From Planctomyces sp. SH-PL14 (GTDB lineage Bacteria > Planctomycetota > Planctomycetia > Planctomycetales > Planctomycetaceae): 64,000 nucleotides of DNA. Below, one piece after another: positions 25,989 to 34,805 of this stretch. The translations under genes were made by a program, and so were the position numbers. Position 1 is the stretch's first letter. The number at the start of each line of letters is the position of its first letter. Below the pieces are notes generated by a model, which saw only the letters and a list, made by a program, of their open reading frames with translations, searched no databases and was not told the origin of the DNA. The stretch lies in the NCBI RefSeq assembly GCF_001610835.1, contig NZ_CP011270.1, forward strand, positions 3,924,001 through 3,988,000, written 5' to 3'.

Positions 25989-27950
25989 ATGTCCCAGCCT
26001 GGTTCAAGCGAAAGTATCAAGAGCGTCCTCCACGAGACGCGCCGGTTCCCCCCGCCTGCCGATTTCACCGCCCAGGCCAACATCTCCTCCGAAGAGCAGT
26101 ACCAGGAGATGTGGAACCGGGCCAAGGACGACCCCGCCGGCTTCTGGGGGGAGATCGCCACCGAGACCCTGAGCTGGTCCAAGCCCTTCGACAAGGCGTG
26201 CGAAGGGACGATGCCGAACACGAAGTGGTTCGGCGGCGGCCAGATCAATGCCTGCTACAACTGCGTCGACCGCCATGCCCTGACGTGGCGGAAGAACAAG
26301 GCCGCGATCATCTGGGAAGGGGAACCGGGCGATACCCGCGTCCTGACCTACGGCGACCTCCAGCGCGAAGTCTCGAAGTTCGCCAACGTCCTCAAGCAGC
26401 TCGGCGTCGAGACCGGTGACCGCGTCACCCTCTACATGCCGATGATCCCCGAGCTGGCGATCGCCATGCTGGCCTGCGCCCGGATCGGCGCGACGCACTC
26501 GATCATCTTCGGCGGCTTCTCCGCCGACGCGGTCGCCGACCGCAACAACGACGCCCAGTCCAAGGTGGTCGTCACCGCCGACGCCGGCTGGCGGCGCGGT
26601 AAGGAAGTCCCCCTCAAGTCCGCCGTCGACGAGAGCCTCAAGAAGTCGACCACCGTCGAAAAGGTGGTCGTCGTCCGCCGCACCGGCTCGCCGGTCAACA
26701 TGGTCCCGGACCGGGACTACTGGTGGCACGACCTGATGGCCAAGGCCTCCGCCGACTGCGAGGCGGTTGCGGTCGACGCCGAGCATCCGCTCTTCATCCT
26801 CTATACGTCCGGCTCGACCGGAAAGCCCAAGGGGGTCCTGCACACGACCGCCGGGTACCTGCTGGGCGCCCAGATGTCGACCCGCTGGGTCTTCGACCTC
26901 CGCGAAGAGGACACCTACTGGTGCACCGCCGATATCGGCTGGATCACCGGCCACAGCTACATCTGCTACGGCCCGCTCGCGAACGGCGCCAGCGTCGTCA
27001 TGTACGAAGGGGCGCCCAACTGGCCGGACAACGGCCGGTTCTGGGAGATCATCGAGAAGTACAAGGTCAGCATCTTCTACACCGCCCCGACCGCGATCCG
27101 CGCGTTCATCAAGTGGGGGGACGAGTGGCCGAACAAGCATGATCTGTCGTCGCTGCGGCTCCTGGGCTCGGTCGGCGAGCCGATCAATCCCGAAGCCTGG
27201 ATGTGGTACCACAAGGTCATCGGCGCGGAGCGGTGCCCGATTGTCGATACGTGGTGGCAGACCGAGACCGGCGCGATCATGATCAGCCCGCTTCCGGGGA
27301 TCACCAGCACCAAGCCCGGCTCCTGCACGCGTCCGCTGCCGGGGGTCGTTCCGGACATCGTGACCAAGAGCGGCAAGTCGCTTGGCCCGAACGAAGGGGG
27401 TCTGCTGGTCATGAAGCAGAGCTGGCCGAGCATGCTCCGCACGCTCTACGGCGACCACGACCGGTATCTCAAGACCTATTTCAGCGACATCGAAGGCTGC
27501 TACTTCGCCGGGGACGGAGCCCGCCGCGATGAAGACGGGTTCTACTGGGTCATGGGCCGCGTCGACGACGTGCTGAACGTCTCGGGTCACCGGCTCTCGA
27601 CGATGGAGGTCGAAAGCGCTCTTGTCTCGCATCCGCTCGTCGCCGAGGCGGCGGTCGTCGGCTTCCCGCACGAGATCAAGGGGGAAGGGATCTGCTGCTT
27701 CGTGATCCCGAAGGGGCAGACGCCGGAAGACGCCGCCAAGCAGGACCTCATCAACCACGTCCGCAAGCAGATCGGCGCCCTGGCGACGCCGGATCAGATC
27801 CGCTTCACGAGCGCCCTGCCCAAGACCCGCAGCGGCAAGATCATGCGGCGCCTGCTCCGCGACATCGCGGCGGGCAAGGAATCTCAGGGCGATACGACGA
27901 CGCTCGAGGACTACACGGTCCTGGCGAAGCTGCGGGAAGAGGACGAATAG
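25989..27950 (+). CDS. acsA: Acetyl-CoA synthetase
   Basis: A 653-residue AMP-forming acetyl-CoA synthetase: acetate + ATP + CoA to acetyl-CoA + AMP + PPi. The N-terminal ACAS cap ([20 protein letters not shown]), [11 protein letters not shown] from residue 272, WTADIGW-type region ([20 protein letters not shown]), DTWWQTETG and [15 protein letters not shown] are all present. The catalytic, acetylation-controlled lysine is K617 in [11 protein letters not shown]. Length is as expected for Acs. Start chosen at ATG 25989 because the family N-terminus begins there. It stands alone as a single gene. Assignment is firm. Confidence 0.96.
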   Translation: MSQPGSSESIKSVLHETRRFPPPADFTAQANISSEEQYQEMWNRAKDDPAGFWGEIATETLSWSKPFDKACEGTMPNTKWFGGGQINACYNCVDRHALTWRKNKAAIIWEGEPGDTRVLTYGDLQREVSKFANVLKQLGVETGDRVTLYMPMIPELAIAMLACARIGATHSIIFGGFSADAVADRNNDAQSKVVVTADAGWRRGKEVPLKSAVDESLKKSTTVEKVVVVRRTGSPVNMVPDRDYWWHDLMAKASADCEAVAVDAEHPLFILYTSGSTGKPKGVLHTTAGYLLGAQMSTRWVFDLREEDTYWCTADIGWITGHSYICYGPLANGASVVMYEGAPNWPDNGRFWEIIEKYKVSIFYTAPTAIRAFIKWGDEWPNKHDLSSLRLLGSVGEPINPEAWMWYHKVIGAERCPIVDTWWQTETGAIMISPLPGITSTKPGSCTRPLPGVVPDIVTKSGKSLGPNEGGLLVMKQSWPSMLRTLYGDHDRYLKTYFSDIEGCYFAGDGARRDEDGFYWVMGRVDDVLNVSGHRLSTMEVESALVSHPLVAEAAVVGFPHEIKGEGICCFVIPKGQTPEDAAKQDLINHVRKQIGALATPDQIRFTSALPKTRSGKIMRRLLRDIAAGKESQGDTTTLEDYTVLAKLREEDE

Positions 27951-27977
27951 TCCTTCCGGCGCGGCGTCAGAGACGCG

Positions 27978-28658
27978 CTAGAGGCGCTCGACGAGCTCGT
28001 ATTCCCACAGCCCTCCCGGTCCCGTGGCCCGCTCGAAGCGGTAGCGGGCCGCGAGGACGCGGGATGCCTGGAAGCCTTCGCCATCGACCGGGGCGGCGAC
28101 GAACTCCGCTTCGCTGCGGGTGAGGATTTCGAACCGCAGCTCCGTCCCCCGCGCGTCCGCCAGCCAGTACTCCTCGACCCCGGCGTCGAAATACGCCTTG
28201 CGAAGACGCCGGGTGTCCTTGGCGACGGAACTGGGACTGACGACCTCGACGACGAGGTCGGGCGGGCCTTCGATCTCCAGATAGCTCCCGGGCTTTCCGG
28301 CCGCCGCGGGGATGAGCCGTACCCGTCCCGACTCGATGGCCGTGTGGGACACGACCACGACATCCGGCTCGACGCTGAGGTCGATATCGGGGCAGCTTAC
28401 GCGAGTGTTGTCGATGAAGACGTGGCCGACGCGAGTCGCCTTGAGGCGAAACCGGATCACGGCCCCCAGTTCGGTGTTCGGGGCGGAGTGGTAGAACAGG
28501 TTGTCGGGACTGCTGTCCACCTCGATCGATCCGTCGACGTAGTCGATCCGGCCCGATTCCGGAAACTCCTCAGAGAACGCCCACTGGCGAAACGCCGCGA
28601 GCGAGTCGATCCCGTACGGGATGCGAAGCTCGTCTTCGAAGAGAATGCTCGCAGTCAT
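27978..28658 (-). CDS. Uma2-family (DUF820) restriction-endonuclease-like protein
   Basis: A 226-residue Uma2/DUF820 protein with a PD-(D/E)xK nuclease-like fold. Typical stretches: GRIDYVDGSIEVDSSP, the SVEPDVVVVSH strand with the acidic residue, PDLVVEVVSPSS (the E-V-S of the core) and KDTRRLRKAYFDAGVEEYWLAD. The family is expanded in cyanobacteria and planctomycetes and its role is not settled. The ATG at 28658 is preferred over an in-frame GTG three codons upstream. It follows the Nif3 gene in the same direction after 108 bp. Confidence 0.88.
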   Translation of the reverse strand: MTASILFEDELRIPYGIDSLAAFRQWAFSEEFPESGRIDYVDGSIEVDSSPDNLFYHSAPNTELGAVIRFRLKATRVGHVFIDNTRVSCPDIDLSVEPDVVVVSHTAIESGRVRLIPAAAGKPGSYLEIEGPPDLVVEVVSPSSVAKDTRRLRKAYFDAGVEEYWLADARGTELRFEILTRSEAEFVAAPVDGEGFQASRVLAARYRFERATGPGGLWEYELVERL

Positions 28659-28766
28659 GGGCGTCACGCGAAATGGCGGTCTGTTGTCCCCTCGGGATTC
28701 TATCCCGCGCGGAGGACGTGAGCCTACCCGGGAAGCTGGGGTGGCTCCCCCTGGACGTCCGGCTCC

Positions 28767-29636
28767 TTAACCGACCCAGCGAACCGGGTCGGTCTCTTTG
28801 CGGCTGGGCCAGCAGGTGATCTTCGCGAACTTCTCCGCGATCTGGACCGCCAGCCGCTCGACGCCGGGACGCTCGGTGGCGTAGTGGCCGAGCAGGACGA
28901 GCGCCGTCGGACCGGAGCGGGCCTCCAGGCACGCGTGGAACCGGGCTTCTCCCGTGATCAGGACGTCGCATCCCGCCCGGACCGCGTCCGGCAGGAACTC
29001 CGCCCCGCTCCCGCAGGCGATGGCGACCGACTGGACCGGGTAGTTGAGATCCCCCACGACTTTCGCGGCGGGCGCGGAGAGGAGCTTTTTGGCCCGCGCG
29101 ATCAGCTCGCGAAGGGCGATCGGCATGGCCAGCCGGCCGCAGCGTCCCCCGCCGACCGCCCCTTCCGGGTCGATCGCGTGCGGTCGGAGCGGACGGACCT
29201 CTTCCAGCTTGAGACCGGCGGCGATGCTGGCGTTGATCCCCTCCGCCGCGCTGTCGAAGGCGGTGTGCGGCGAATAGACGGCGATCCGCGACTCCATCAG
29301 TTGGAGCAGCATCCGTCCCTCGTCGGTGTCGGAGGTGAGCCGCTTGACCGCGCGGAAGAGGATCGGATGGTGGCAGATGATGAGCTGGGCCTTGTCGTCA
29401 ACCGCCTCCTCGGCCACGTCGGGTGTCAGCGTCAGGCAGGTCATGACGCGGCTGACGGTTCGCTCTCGATCGCCTAGCAGCAGACCCACGTTGTCCCATG
29501 ACTCCGCCAGCTGCAGGGGAGCGAACTGTTCAAGGAAGGTCATGATGTCTTGAACGCGACGCATGCGAGACCGCCCGATTCGAGTCGCCAGGAGAGCAAC
29601 GCCTTCCTGATTGTAATCGGCCTCGCGCAATGACAT
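28767..29636 (-). CDS. Nif3-like dinuclear metal-centre protein
   Basis: A 289-residue Nif3/YbgI-family protein, a cytoplasmic dinuclear-metal toroid protein often annotated as a putative GTP cyclohydrolase 1 type 2 homologue. Visible: ESWDNVGLLLGD near the start, the metal-binding ICHHPILF, YSPHTAFDSAAEGIN, IACGSGAEF and LITGEARFHACLEA, GHYATERPGVE. The far start at 29636 has GAGGAT at good spacing but adds 24 residues before the family N-terminus; ATG 29564 is the alternative. Precise function unknown. Confidence 0.9.
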   Translation of the reverse strand: MSLREADYNQEGVALLATRIGRSRMRRVQDIMTFLEQFAPLQLAESWDNVGLLLGDRERTVSRVMTCLTLTPDVAEEAVDDKAQLIICHHPILFRAVKRLTSDTDEGRMLLQLMESRIAVYSPHTAFDSAAEGINASIAAGLKLEEVRPLRPHAIDPEGAVGGGRCGRLAMPIALRELIARAKKLLSAPAAKVVGDLNYPVQSVAIACGSGAEFLPDAVRAGCDVLITGEARFHACLEARSGPTALVLLGHYATERPGVERLAVQIAEKFAKITCWPSRKETDPVRWVG

Positions 29637-29696
29637 CTATCCTCGGCGCTGGTGCCGGGTGCATTCGCTGGATGGGAGTCGGTCCATGAGGCACGC

Positions 29697-30009
29697 GTCC
29701 TTGCCGGCACAGCGTCCATAGCTCAAACCCAATGTGCCACGGCAGCCTGGGGTCAAGGGGGCCACGCCCCCTTGCCGCCGGAGGCGCTTCTACGAGGAAC
29801 CGTGGTAAGCAACGGACGATCCCTTTGTGGGATCGGCGTTGAGGACTTCCCCGCTCGCTTTGCAATCCCCGCGGGTTGGTGAGGGGCATACGGCACGGTG
29901 TCCGCGTTCGGGCACACACTCCTTCAGACATCTCTCGACGGCCAGGCCTCCGGCGGGCAAGAGGGCGTTGCCCCCTTGCATCCCCCACCAGGGTGCCCCT
30001 GGACCCGGT
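29697..30009 (-). repeat. Dispersed structured repeat, copy 5 (full length, reverse)
   Basis: A full-length reverse copy between the Nif3 gene start and the end of the lipoprotein gene. The right-module hairpin on its sense strand is AAGGGGGCgtgGCCCCCTT, while hairpin 2 is AAGGGGGCaacGCCCTCTT. The middle spacer is the long form. Confidence 0.9.
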
Positions 30010-30026
30010 ATTGGGCGCTCGCCCTA

Positions 30027-30401
30027 CTACTTGCCGGAGGACGACGGCTGCACCGCCTCCTTGACCGCTCCGGCCGCCTTCTCCGTCGCACCCGCGGCCG
30101 CGTCAACGGCCTTCTCAGTCACCTCGCCCGCCTTCTCGCCAAGTTTCTCCGCTTCGGCCCCCACGTTCTTCGCCGCCTCCTGAGTCTTGTCGGCCACGTT
30201 CTCCAGCGTCTTGGCCGCGCTGTCGACTCCCTTCTCCACTTTCTCCGCCGCCTTCTCACCGGCCGCCTGCAGGGCATCCCCCGCTTCCTTGGCCCCCTGT
30301 CCCGCGGCCTTCACGGCATCACCCGCGGACTTGGACGGAGCCTGTTCACACCCGGTACTGCAGAGGGTCAAGGCTATCAGGAACATGGCGAATCGAATCA
30401 T
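30027..30401 (-). CDS. Ala/Lys/Glu-rich amphipathic lipoprotein
   Basis: A 124-residue small lipoprotein. The leader MIRFAMFLIALTLCSTGC gives a good lipobox (STGC, lipidated C18). The mature part is a continuous charged alanine-rich helix built of 11-residue-like units (DAVKAAGQGAKEAGDALQAA, ETVEKAVDAAAGATEKAAGA-style), similar in character to LEA/apolipoprotein-type repeats. No catalytic residues. The frame stays open upstream but the lipoprotein leader fixes the start at 30401. A membrane- or envelope-stress role is possible, but this is inference. Confidence 0.78.
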   Translation of the reverse strand: MIRFAMFLIALTLCSTGCEQAPSKSAGDAVKAAGQGAKEAGDALQAAGEKAAEKVEKGVDSAAKTLENVADKTQEAAKNVGAEAEKLGEKAGEVTEKAVDAAAGATEKAAGAVKEAVQPSSSGK

Positions 30402-30797
30402 GATCGCACTCTCCGGCAGGAAGTTGGCCGCGTGAACGCTGTGCGGCACCATCTCGGTAGACCTCGATGCGGCAAGGAATATTCCGCATCGACCCTCTGT
30501 GATGGAAACCGCCCCGCCATCCCCCACCCGGATGCCCGGTCTGTCGTCACAACCGGCCCTGGGTGTGACATCGAATTGGGAGAGCACGAATCACAATGAA
30601 GACGATTCTCGCGACGCACATCGGCGCCAGAAAAGCGGGCCCTCAGTTACAAACAGCTCTGAAAGAATGACTTAGGATGAAACCCGGCAAGGCCTGCCGG
30701 TGTTGGCACCGGCCCTGCGTTTCTCTCCGCTATCCCTGCCACGAGGCAGACCAACGGATGTCTCAATGACGAGGCATCCCCACTCAGGAGAGAAACC
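30402..30797. other. Divergent intergenic region
   Basis: 396 bp between the divergent lipoprotein and PDZ genes. It contains the sigma-54-like site at 30703-30718, overlapping a small hairpin (GCCGGTG-ttgg-CACCGGC, 30696-30713). On the reverse strand, CGGAATATTCCTTGCC near 30470-30486 has the GG/GC spacing of a -24/-12 promoter but a poor -24 box. No gene is visible. Confidence 0.5.
30703..30718 (+). promoter_or_regulatory. Candidate sigma-54 (-24/-12) promoter of PDZ gene
   Basis: TTGGCAC (30703-30709), then CGGCC and CTGC (30715-30718): the invariant GG and GC dinucleotides start exactly 12 bp apart, as required for RpoN promoters. The predicted start is near 30730, giving a 68-nt leader to the PDZ gene at 30798 with GGAG before its ATG. 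A small hairpin overlaps the -24 box. Confidence 0.5.
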
Positions 30798-31355
30798 ATG
30801 CCCCGCCTTGCACTGACTTCGATCGTGACGGCCATGGCCCTCGCACTCGGTGCGACGGCGTTCGCCAAGCCTCCTTACCTTCAGATCCCTCCCGCACCGC
30901 AGCCGCTCCCGCCGCAGGCTCAGGTCAAACCGTACTGGCCCGCTCCGTCGCCGCCGAAGACGCTCCCCTATGTCCCGCCGGTCGCGACGCCGCAACCGAC
31001 GCTCGTTCCCCCCGGACAATTCCCGGGACACGATGACCGGGTCACGCTCGGATTCCTCGGCCACTTCCACGACGGCGAAGGGATGTTCGTCGATCGGGTG
31101 TTCCCGGGGTCGATCGCCCAGCGCCTCGGCCTGGAAGCCGGAGACGTAATCGTGCGGGTCAACAACCGTCGTCTCGACTGCGAGCACGACTATCACGACG
31201 CCCTGAACGGCACGTCCCGCATCCGGCTGGTCGTGCGGGACGTCCGGACCGGCCGGACCCGTCCGACGCAGACGGTCTTCCTCGATGACCACGGGCATGG
31301 CCACGGCCCGGTCCGACTCTACTCACAACAACAGTCGTTGTCCCGACCGTTCTGA
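30798..31355 (+). CDS. Exported PDZ-domain protein
   Basis: A 185-residue protein with signal peptide MPRLALTSIVTAMALALGATAFA. A Pro-rich linker (LQIPPAPQPLPPQ, KTLPYVPPVATPQP) leads to a single PDZ domain: VTLGFLGHFHDGEGMFVDRV is the carboxylate-binding-loop region and GSIAQRLGLEAGDVIVRVNN the classic C-terminal PDZ half. No protease domain is attached, so it is probably a peptide-binding adaptor outside the cytoplasm. CAGGAGAG precedes the ATG, and an intrinsic terminator follows, making it monocistronic. A -24/-12-like promoter lies upstream. Confidence 0.85.
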   Translation: MPRLALTSIVTAMALALGATAFAKPPYLQIPPAPQPLPPQAQVKPYWPAPSPPKTLPYVPPVATPQPTLVPPGQFPGHDDRVTLGFLGHFHDGEGMFVDRVFPGSIAQRLGLEAGDVIVRVNNRRLDCEHDYHDALNGTSRIRLVVRDVRTGRTRPTQTVFLDDHGHGHGPVRLYSQQQSLSRPF

Positions 31356-31385
31356 TTACGCGACCTCGAACGGCCGCGATACCGA

Positions 31386-31421
31386 GGGCTTTCCCGAGCA
31401 GACACGGGGAAGCCCTTTTTT
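31386..31421 (+). terminator. Rho-independent terminator
   Basis: GGGCTTTCCC (31386-31395) pairs with GGGGAAGCCC (31406-31415), followed by six T residues. It ends the PDZ gene transcript. Confidence 0.9.
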
Positions 31422-31612
31422 CGTGCGCCGAGGGGTGGCCGATCGACGGGCAGGAATCGGCCGGTCGCCGTCCAGAATCCCGGTGAAACCTCGTCGTTAT
31501 TGGCGTTTTTATCGACAGACGTGGTGTCGACAGCCCGGGGTGGGGGAAGAACTTGACCGACCGCAATCCAGAACCGTGAACGATCCGGTCGCCGATCGAC
31601 CATCGGCACCCC

Positions 31613-31626
31613 GGCACGGTGTTTGC
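31613..31626 (+). promoter_or_regulatory. Candidate sigma-54 (-24/-12) promoter of DUF1571 gene
   Basis: CGGCACGGTGTTTGC: GG at 31613-31614 and GC at 31625-31626, 12 bp apart, with GGCAC and TTGC boxes. The first base of the -24 box is C instead of the consensus T. The predicted start is near 31637, 58 bp before the ATG at 31695. Confidence 0.4.
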
Positions 31627-31694
31627 CTTCATGCATGCTCGTCCAGTTGAAAGATTTGCCAGCGCACTTGGCAAGGATTTCCAGGGAGCATGCC

Positions 31695-32756
31695 ATGTTC
31701 AATCCAGGCACAACATCGCGAACAGGATTCGACCCGATCCTGGTCACGCCTCGTCCTCAGATGTCACGAGCCCATACTTCGCGAGACGGAGCGGTGCCCA
31801 AGAGATCCTGGAAGCGACCGGCGGTCTTTGCGGAGCTGAGCGGTGCGGCGGTCGTCGCGATCGCCCTCGGCGGGTTCATGTTCGTCAAGACTCCGCGGGT
31901 CGCGGAGGGGGAGACGAATACGCGTGAGACAGCCGTCGCGGCGGCGACCGCCTATCGGCCGGCCGCATCGAACACGCCAGACATCGTCCCGGACGATGCT
32001 CGCGACGTGGTTCAGGATCAGGCGGATCGGCCCGGGCGGCTCACCGGCAAGGCCGCGGTCAAACGGGTCGTGGAGACCCTGGCCAACGGCATCGACCAGT
32101 TCGAGCAGGTGCCGGGATATCAGGCGAAGTTCTTCAAGCAGGAGCGGATCGACGGCGCCTTGAGTGACGACGAAGAGATTGACCTCAAGCTCGCCCACAC
32201 GCCGTTTCGGGTCTACATGAAGTGGCGTTCGGGGGAAGTCGGTCAGCAGGCTCTCTACATCGATGGGGAGTACGACAATCAGGTCCTCGTTCAGCCGGGT
32301 GGTCTGAAGGGACGGCTCGCCGGGACGCTCAAGATGGATCCGCGGGATGAGCGGGCGATGGCCTGCTCCCGTTACCCGATCACGAACCTGGGGATGGTCG
32401 AACTCGCCAGGCTCATCCAGGCGGTCCTGGTGAAGGACCTGGAAACGAACGCGGCGATGACCTGCCAGCTCGTTGACGAGGGGACGTATGAAGGCCGCCC
32501 CTGCAGCCACTTCACCGCGACCTACCAGACGCCGCAACCGGGACATCCGTACCGCAAGGTCGAGCTCTGCCTCGACAAGGAATTTGAGATGCCGGTCCTC
32601 GCCCGGACTCACGGCTGGGACGAGAACGGGAGCCCGGCTCCCGACGAGGACACGCTCCTCGAGTGCTACCGGTATCATGAGATCGCCGTGTATGACGAAG
32701 TTCCCGAGAAGGACTTCGACCCCAAGAACCGGAAGTATGCCCTGCGGCTGAAGTAA
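31695..32756 (+). CDS. DUF1571-domain protein with N-terminal membrane anchor
   Basis: A 353-residue protein. A single hydrophobic helix (FAELSGAAVVAIALGGFMFV, about residues 46-65) follows a basic N-terminus, so most of the chain is outside the membrane. Residues about 150-345 form the DUF1571 domain: GYQAKFFKQERIDG, PFRVYMKWRSGEVGQQALYI, EYDNQVLV, then a beta-rich end with KVELCLDKEFEMP. The fold is LolA-like in appearance; lipid or polymer carriage is inference. GGGAG precedes the ATG. A possible -24/-12 promoter lies upstream. Confidence 0.85.
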   Translation: MFNPGTTSRTGFDPILVTPRPQMSRAHTSRDGAVPKRSWKRPAVFAELSGAAVVAIALGGFMFVKTPRVAEGETNTRETAVAAATAYRPAASNTPDIVPDDARDVVQDQADRPGRLTGKAAVKRVVETLANGIDQFEQVPGYQAKFFKQERIDGALSDDEEIDLKLAHTPFRVYMKWRSGEVGQQALYIDGEYDNQVLVQPGGLKGRLAGTLKMDPRDERAMACSRYPITNLGMVELARLIQAVLVKDLETNAAMTCQLVDEGTYEGRPCSHFTATYQTPQPGHPYRKVELCLDKEFEMPVLARTHGWDENGSPAPDEDTLLECYRYHEIAVYDEVPEKDFDPKNRKYALRLK

Positions 32757-33020
32757 CGACGTCCAGACAGCGGACGTCTCCTCGCCCCGGACTGTTTGCC
32801 TTCACGGCAGGCTTTCCGGGGTGATTTCTTTTCCGGATTCGTCTCACGGTTCGGCCTCCGCGGACGTACTTTGCGGAAAGCCATTGCCGATCTCGAACCT
32901 CCTGGCCGGCATCACCGGGGCCTCCGGACCTCCTGAGTGGACAGCCGGCGCTTCGCGGCCAGGAGACGATCGGGCAGAATGGCCTCCTTCCACACGGACC
33001 AAACGCTCGCCGAGGTTGTC

Positions 33021-34667
33021 ATGGGACTGCTGTCCGCGTCTTCGCTTCGCTCCCGCCGGTCATTCCGCCTGTCGACCGCCTCCCGTTGCCTCCTCTCCGC
33101 CGCAGTCGCCTTCGGCGGAATGGTCTCCAGCGGCCTTGCCGCCGAGAAGGTCGAGCGGCTGCCGGCGGCGGACATCGGTCTGCAGCTCGGTCCCGAGACC
33201 ACGATCATCACCCAGCCGTTGACGGCGGACGGCTATCCGGACTTCATCGCCTACATCAATCAGCGGAACGGAGCCGGGGTCGAAGCGAGTCAGAACTTCT
33301 GGGCGGGGGCGTGGGTCGCCATGGGGAACGGCGAACAGTCGTCTCCGGAGTTCATCCATGAGGTCGAGCGGATCCTGGGAGTCCAGATCGGGATGGAGCC
33401 GAAGATCCGGGACCTGGCGGTTGTGGCCGGGGTCACGGGAGAAGCGGCCAACGCGCTCTATGAGCTGCAGTCGAAGACGATGTCGGAGCCGTGGAAGCGG
33501 GCCGACTACCCGCAGGTCCAGGCCTGGCTCGAAGCCAACGAAGCGGTGATGGCCGGCGTGACCGCTGCGGCGAAGCGGCCGAAGGCGTTCTCCCCCGCAA
33601 TCAGCAGTACGAACCCCGCACTGATCGGCGTCCTGCTGCCGCACATTCAGAAGAGCCGGGAGTTCGCCCGGCTGCTCACCGCCCGCGCGATGCGGAGCCT
33701 GGGTGAAGGGGATTCGGAGGCGGCCTGGAACGACCTGATGACGGTCCACCGGATCGCGCGGCACGTCGAGAAGGGCTGGACCCTCATTGAGCAGCTTGTC
33801 GCCGTGGCGATCCGCTCGATCGGGCAGGAGGGGGTCGCGCAGTGGCTGGTCCACTCCGGCGCGACCGCCGATCAGCTCCAGGCGAAATGGCAGGAGCTCG
33901 CTCCGCTCAGCAGTCCCCGGTCATTCGGCGACATGATGCAGACGGAGCGGCTGATGTACGCCGACACCGTCATGGCGATGGTTTCGGGGTCGGTCAAGAT
34001 GCAGGAGCTGACCGGCATGGTCGGCAACGGAGCGATCCAGCAGGAGCTCTCCTGGAGCCAGTCGGTCTCCGACCGGATCGCGAAGGGGGCCGAGGATACG
34101 TTCTCAAAGCTCGTTGCCGCCGCGACCGACGTGAACGTCACGCTCCGCTACGGCAACCGGATGTACGACGAACTCTCGGCCACCATGACCCCAGCGACGC
34201 ATCAGGAGCGGCTGCAGCGGATCAAGGCGTTCGAAAAGCACATCGAGAAGGAGATCGGCCCGATCCGCGGCGGAGCAGGGAGCGTTCTGGCCGAATACTT
34301 CTTCTCGTCTCGTGAAGAGGCGGCGGAAGTCCCCGCGAAGGTCCTGATCTCGCTGCTGATTCCCGCTGTGACGGGATGCGAAAAGGCCCAGACCTCGGGG
34401 GAAGCCCGGGCGGCGGTCCTTGAGACCGCGTTCCGGATCCAGCAGCACCTGCTCAAGACCGACAAGCTCCCCGCCTCGCTCGACGAGCTGGCGGATGGCA
34501 AGCCGGTGCCGGCCGATCCGTTCACCGGAGCTCCGCTGAAGCTGAAGTCCGACGAGCGGGGGCTGGTGGTCTACAGCGTCGGCCGGAACGAGAAGGACGA
34601 CGCGGGCAAGACCTTCAGCGATGGGCAGGACCTCGACGACCACCGCGTCGTGATCATTGTCCCGTAG
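33021..34667 (+). CDS. Exported planctomycete protein with pseudopilin-like C-terminus, paralogue 1
   Basis: A 548-residue exported protein (basic N-region, hydrophobic CLLSAAVAFGGMVSSGLAA). The mature part is largely helical with no catalytic motif. The last 60 residues (DKLPASLDELADGKPVPADPFTGAPL and GLVVYSVGRNEKDDAGK) look like the C-terminal region of planctomycete pseudopilin-type proteins. It is the first of two adjacent genes encoding proteins of identical length and about half-identical sequence. Start chosen at 33021 (MGLLSASSL), preceded by GAGG and matching the MGLL start of the second copy. Function not recognised. Confidence 0.82.
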   Translation: MGLLSASSLRSRRSFRLSTASRCLLSAAVAFGGMVSSGLAAEKVERLPAADIGLQLGPETTIITQPLTADGYPDFIAYINQRNGAGVEASQNFWAGAWVAMGNGEQSSPEFIHEVERILGVQIGMEPKIRDLAVVAGVTGEAANALYELQSKTMSEPWKRADYPQVQAWLEANEAVMAGVTAAAKRPKAFSPAISSTNPALIGVLLPHIQKSREFARLLTARAMRSLGEGDSEAAWNDLMTVHRIARHVEKGWTLIEQLVAVAIRSIGQEGVAQWLVHSGATADQLQAKWQELAPLSSPRSFGDMMQTERLMYADTVMAMVSGSVKMQELTGMVGNGAIQQELSWSQSVSDRIAKGAEDTFSKLVAAATDVNVTLRYGNRMYDELSATMTPATHQERLQRIKAFEKHIEKEIGPIRGGAGSVLAEYFFSSREEAAEVPAKVLISLLIPAVTGCEKAQTSGEARAAVLETAFRIQQHLLKTDKLPASLDELADGKPVPADPFTGAPLKLKSDERGLVVYSVGRNEKDDAGKTFSDGQDLDDHRVVIIVP

Positions 34668-34805
34668 TCTTCGTGTCTGTAGGCCATCCCGAGGGACGGA
34701 TCACGAGGATCGCGTTGTGGTCCCGTCCGCGGATACAGACTCGGCGCTGCGGTTCCACGGAATCGGGTCCGGACCAGGACTCGCCTCCCACCTCAAGAGT
34801 TTGCG

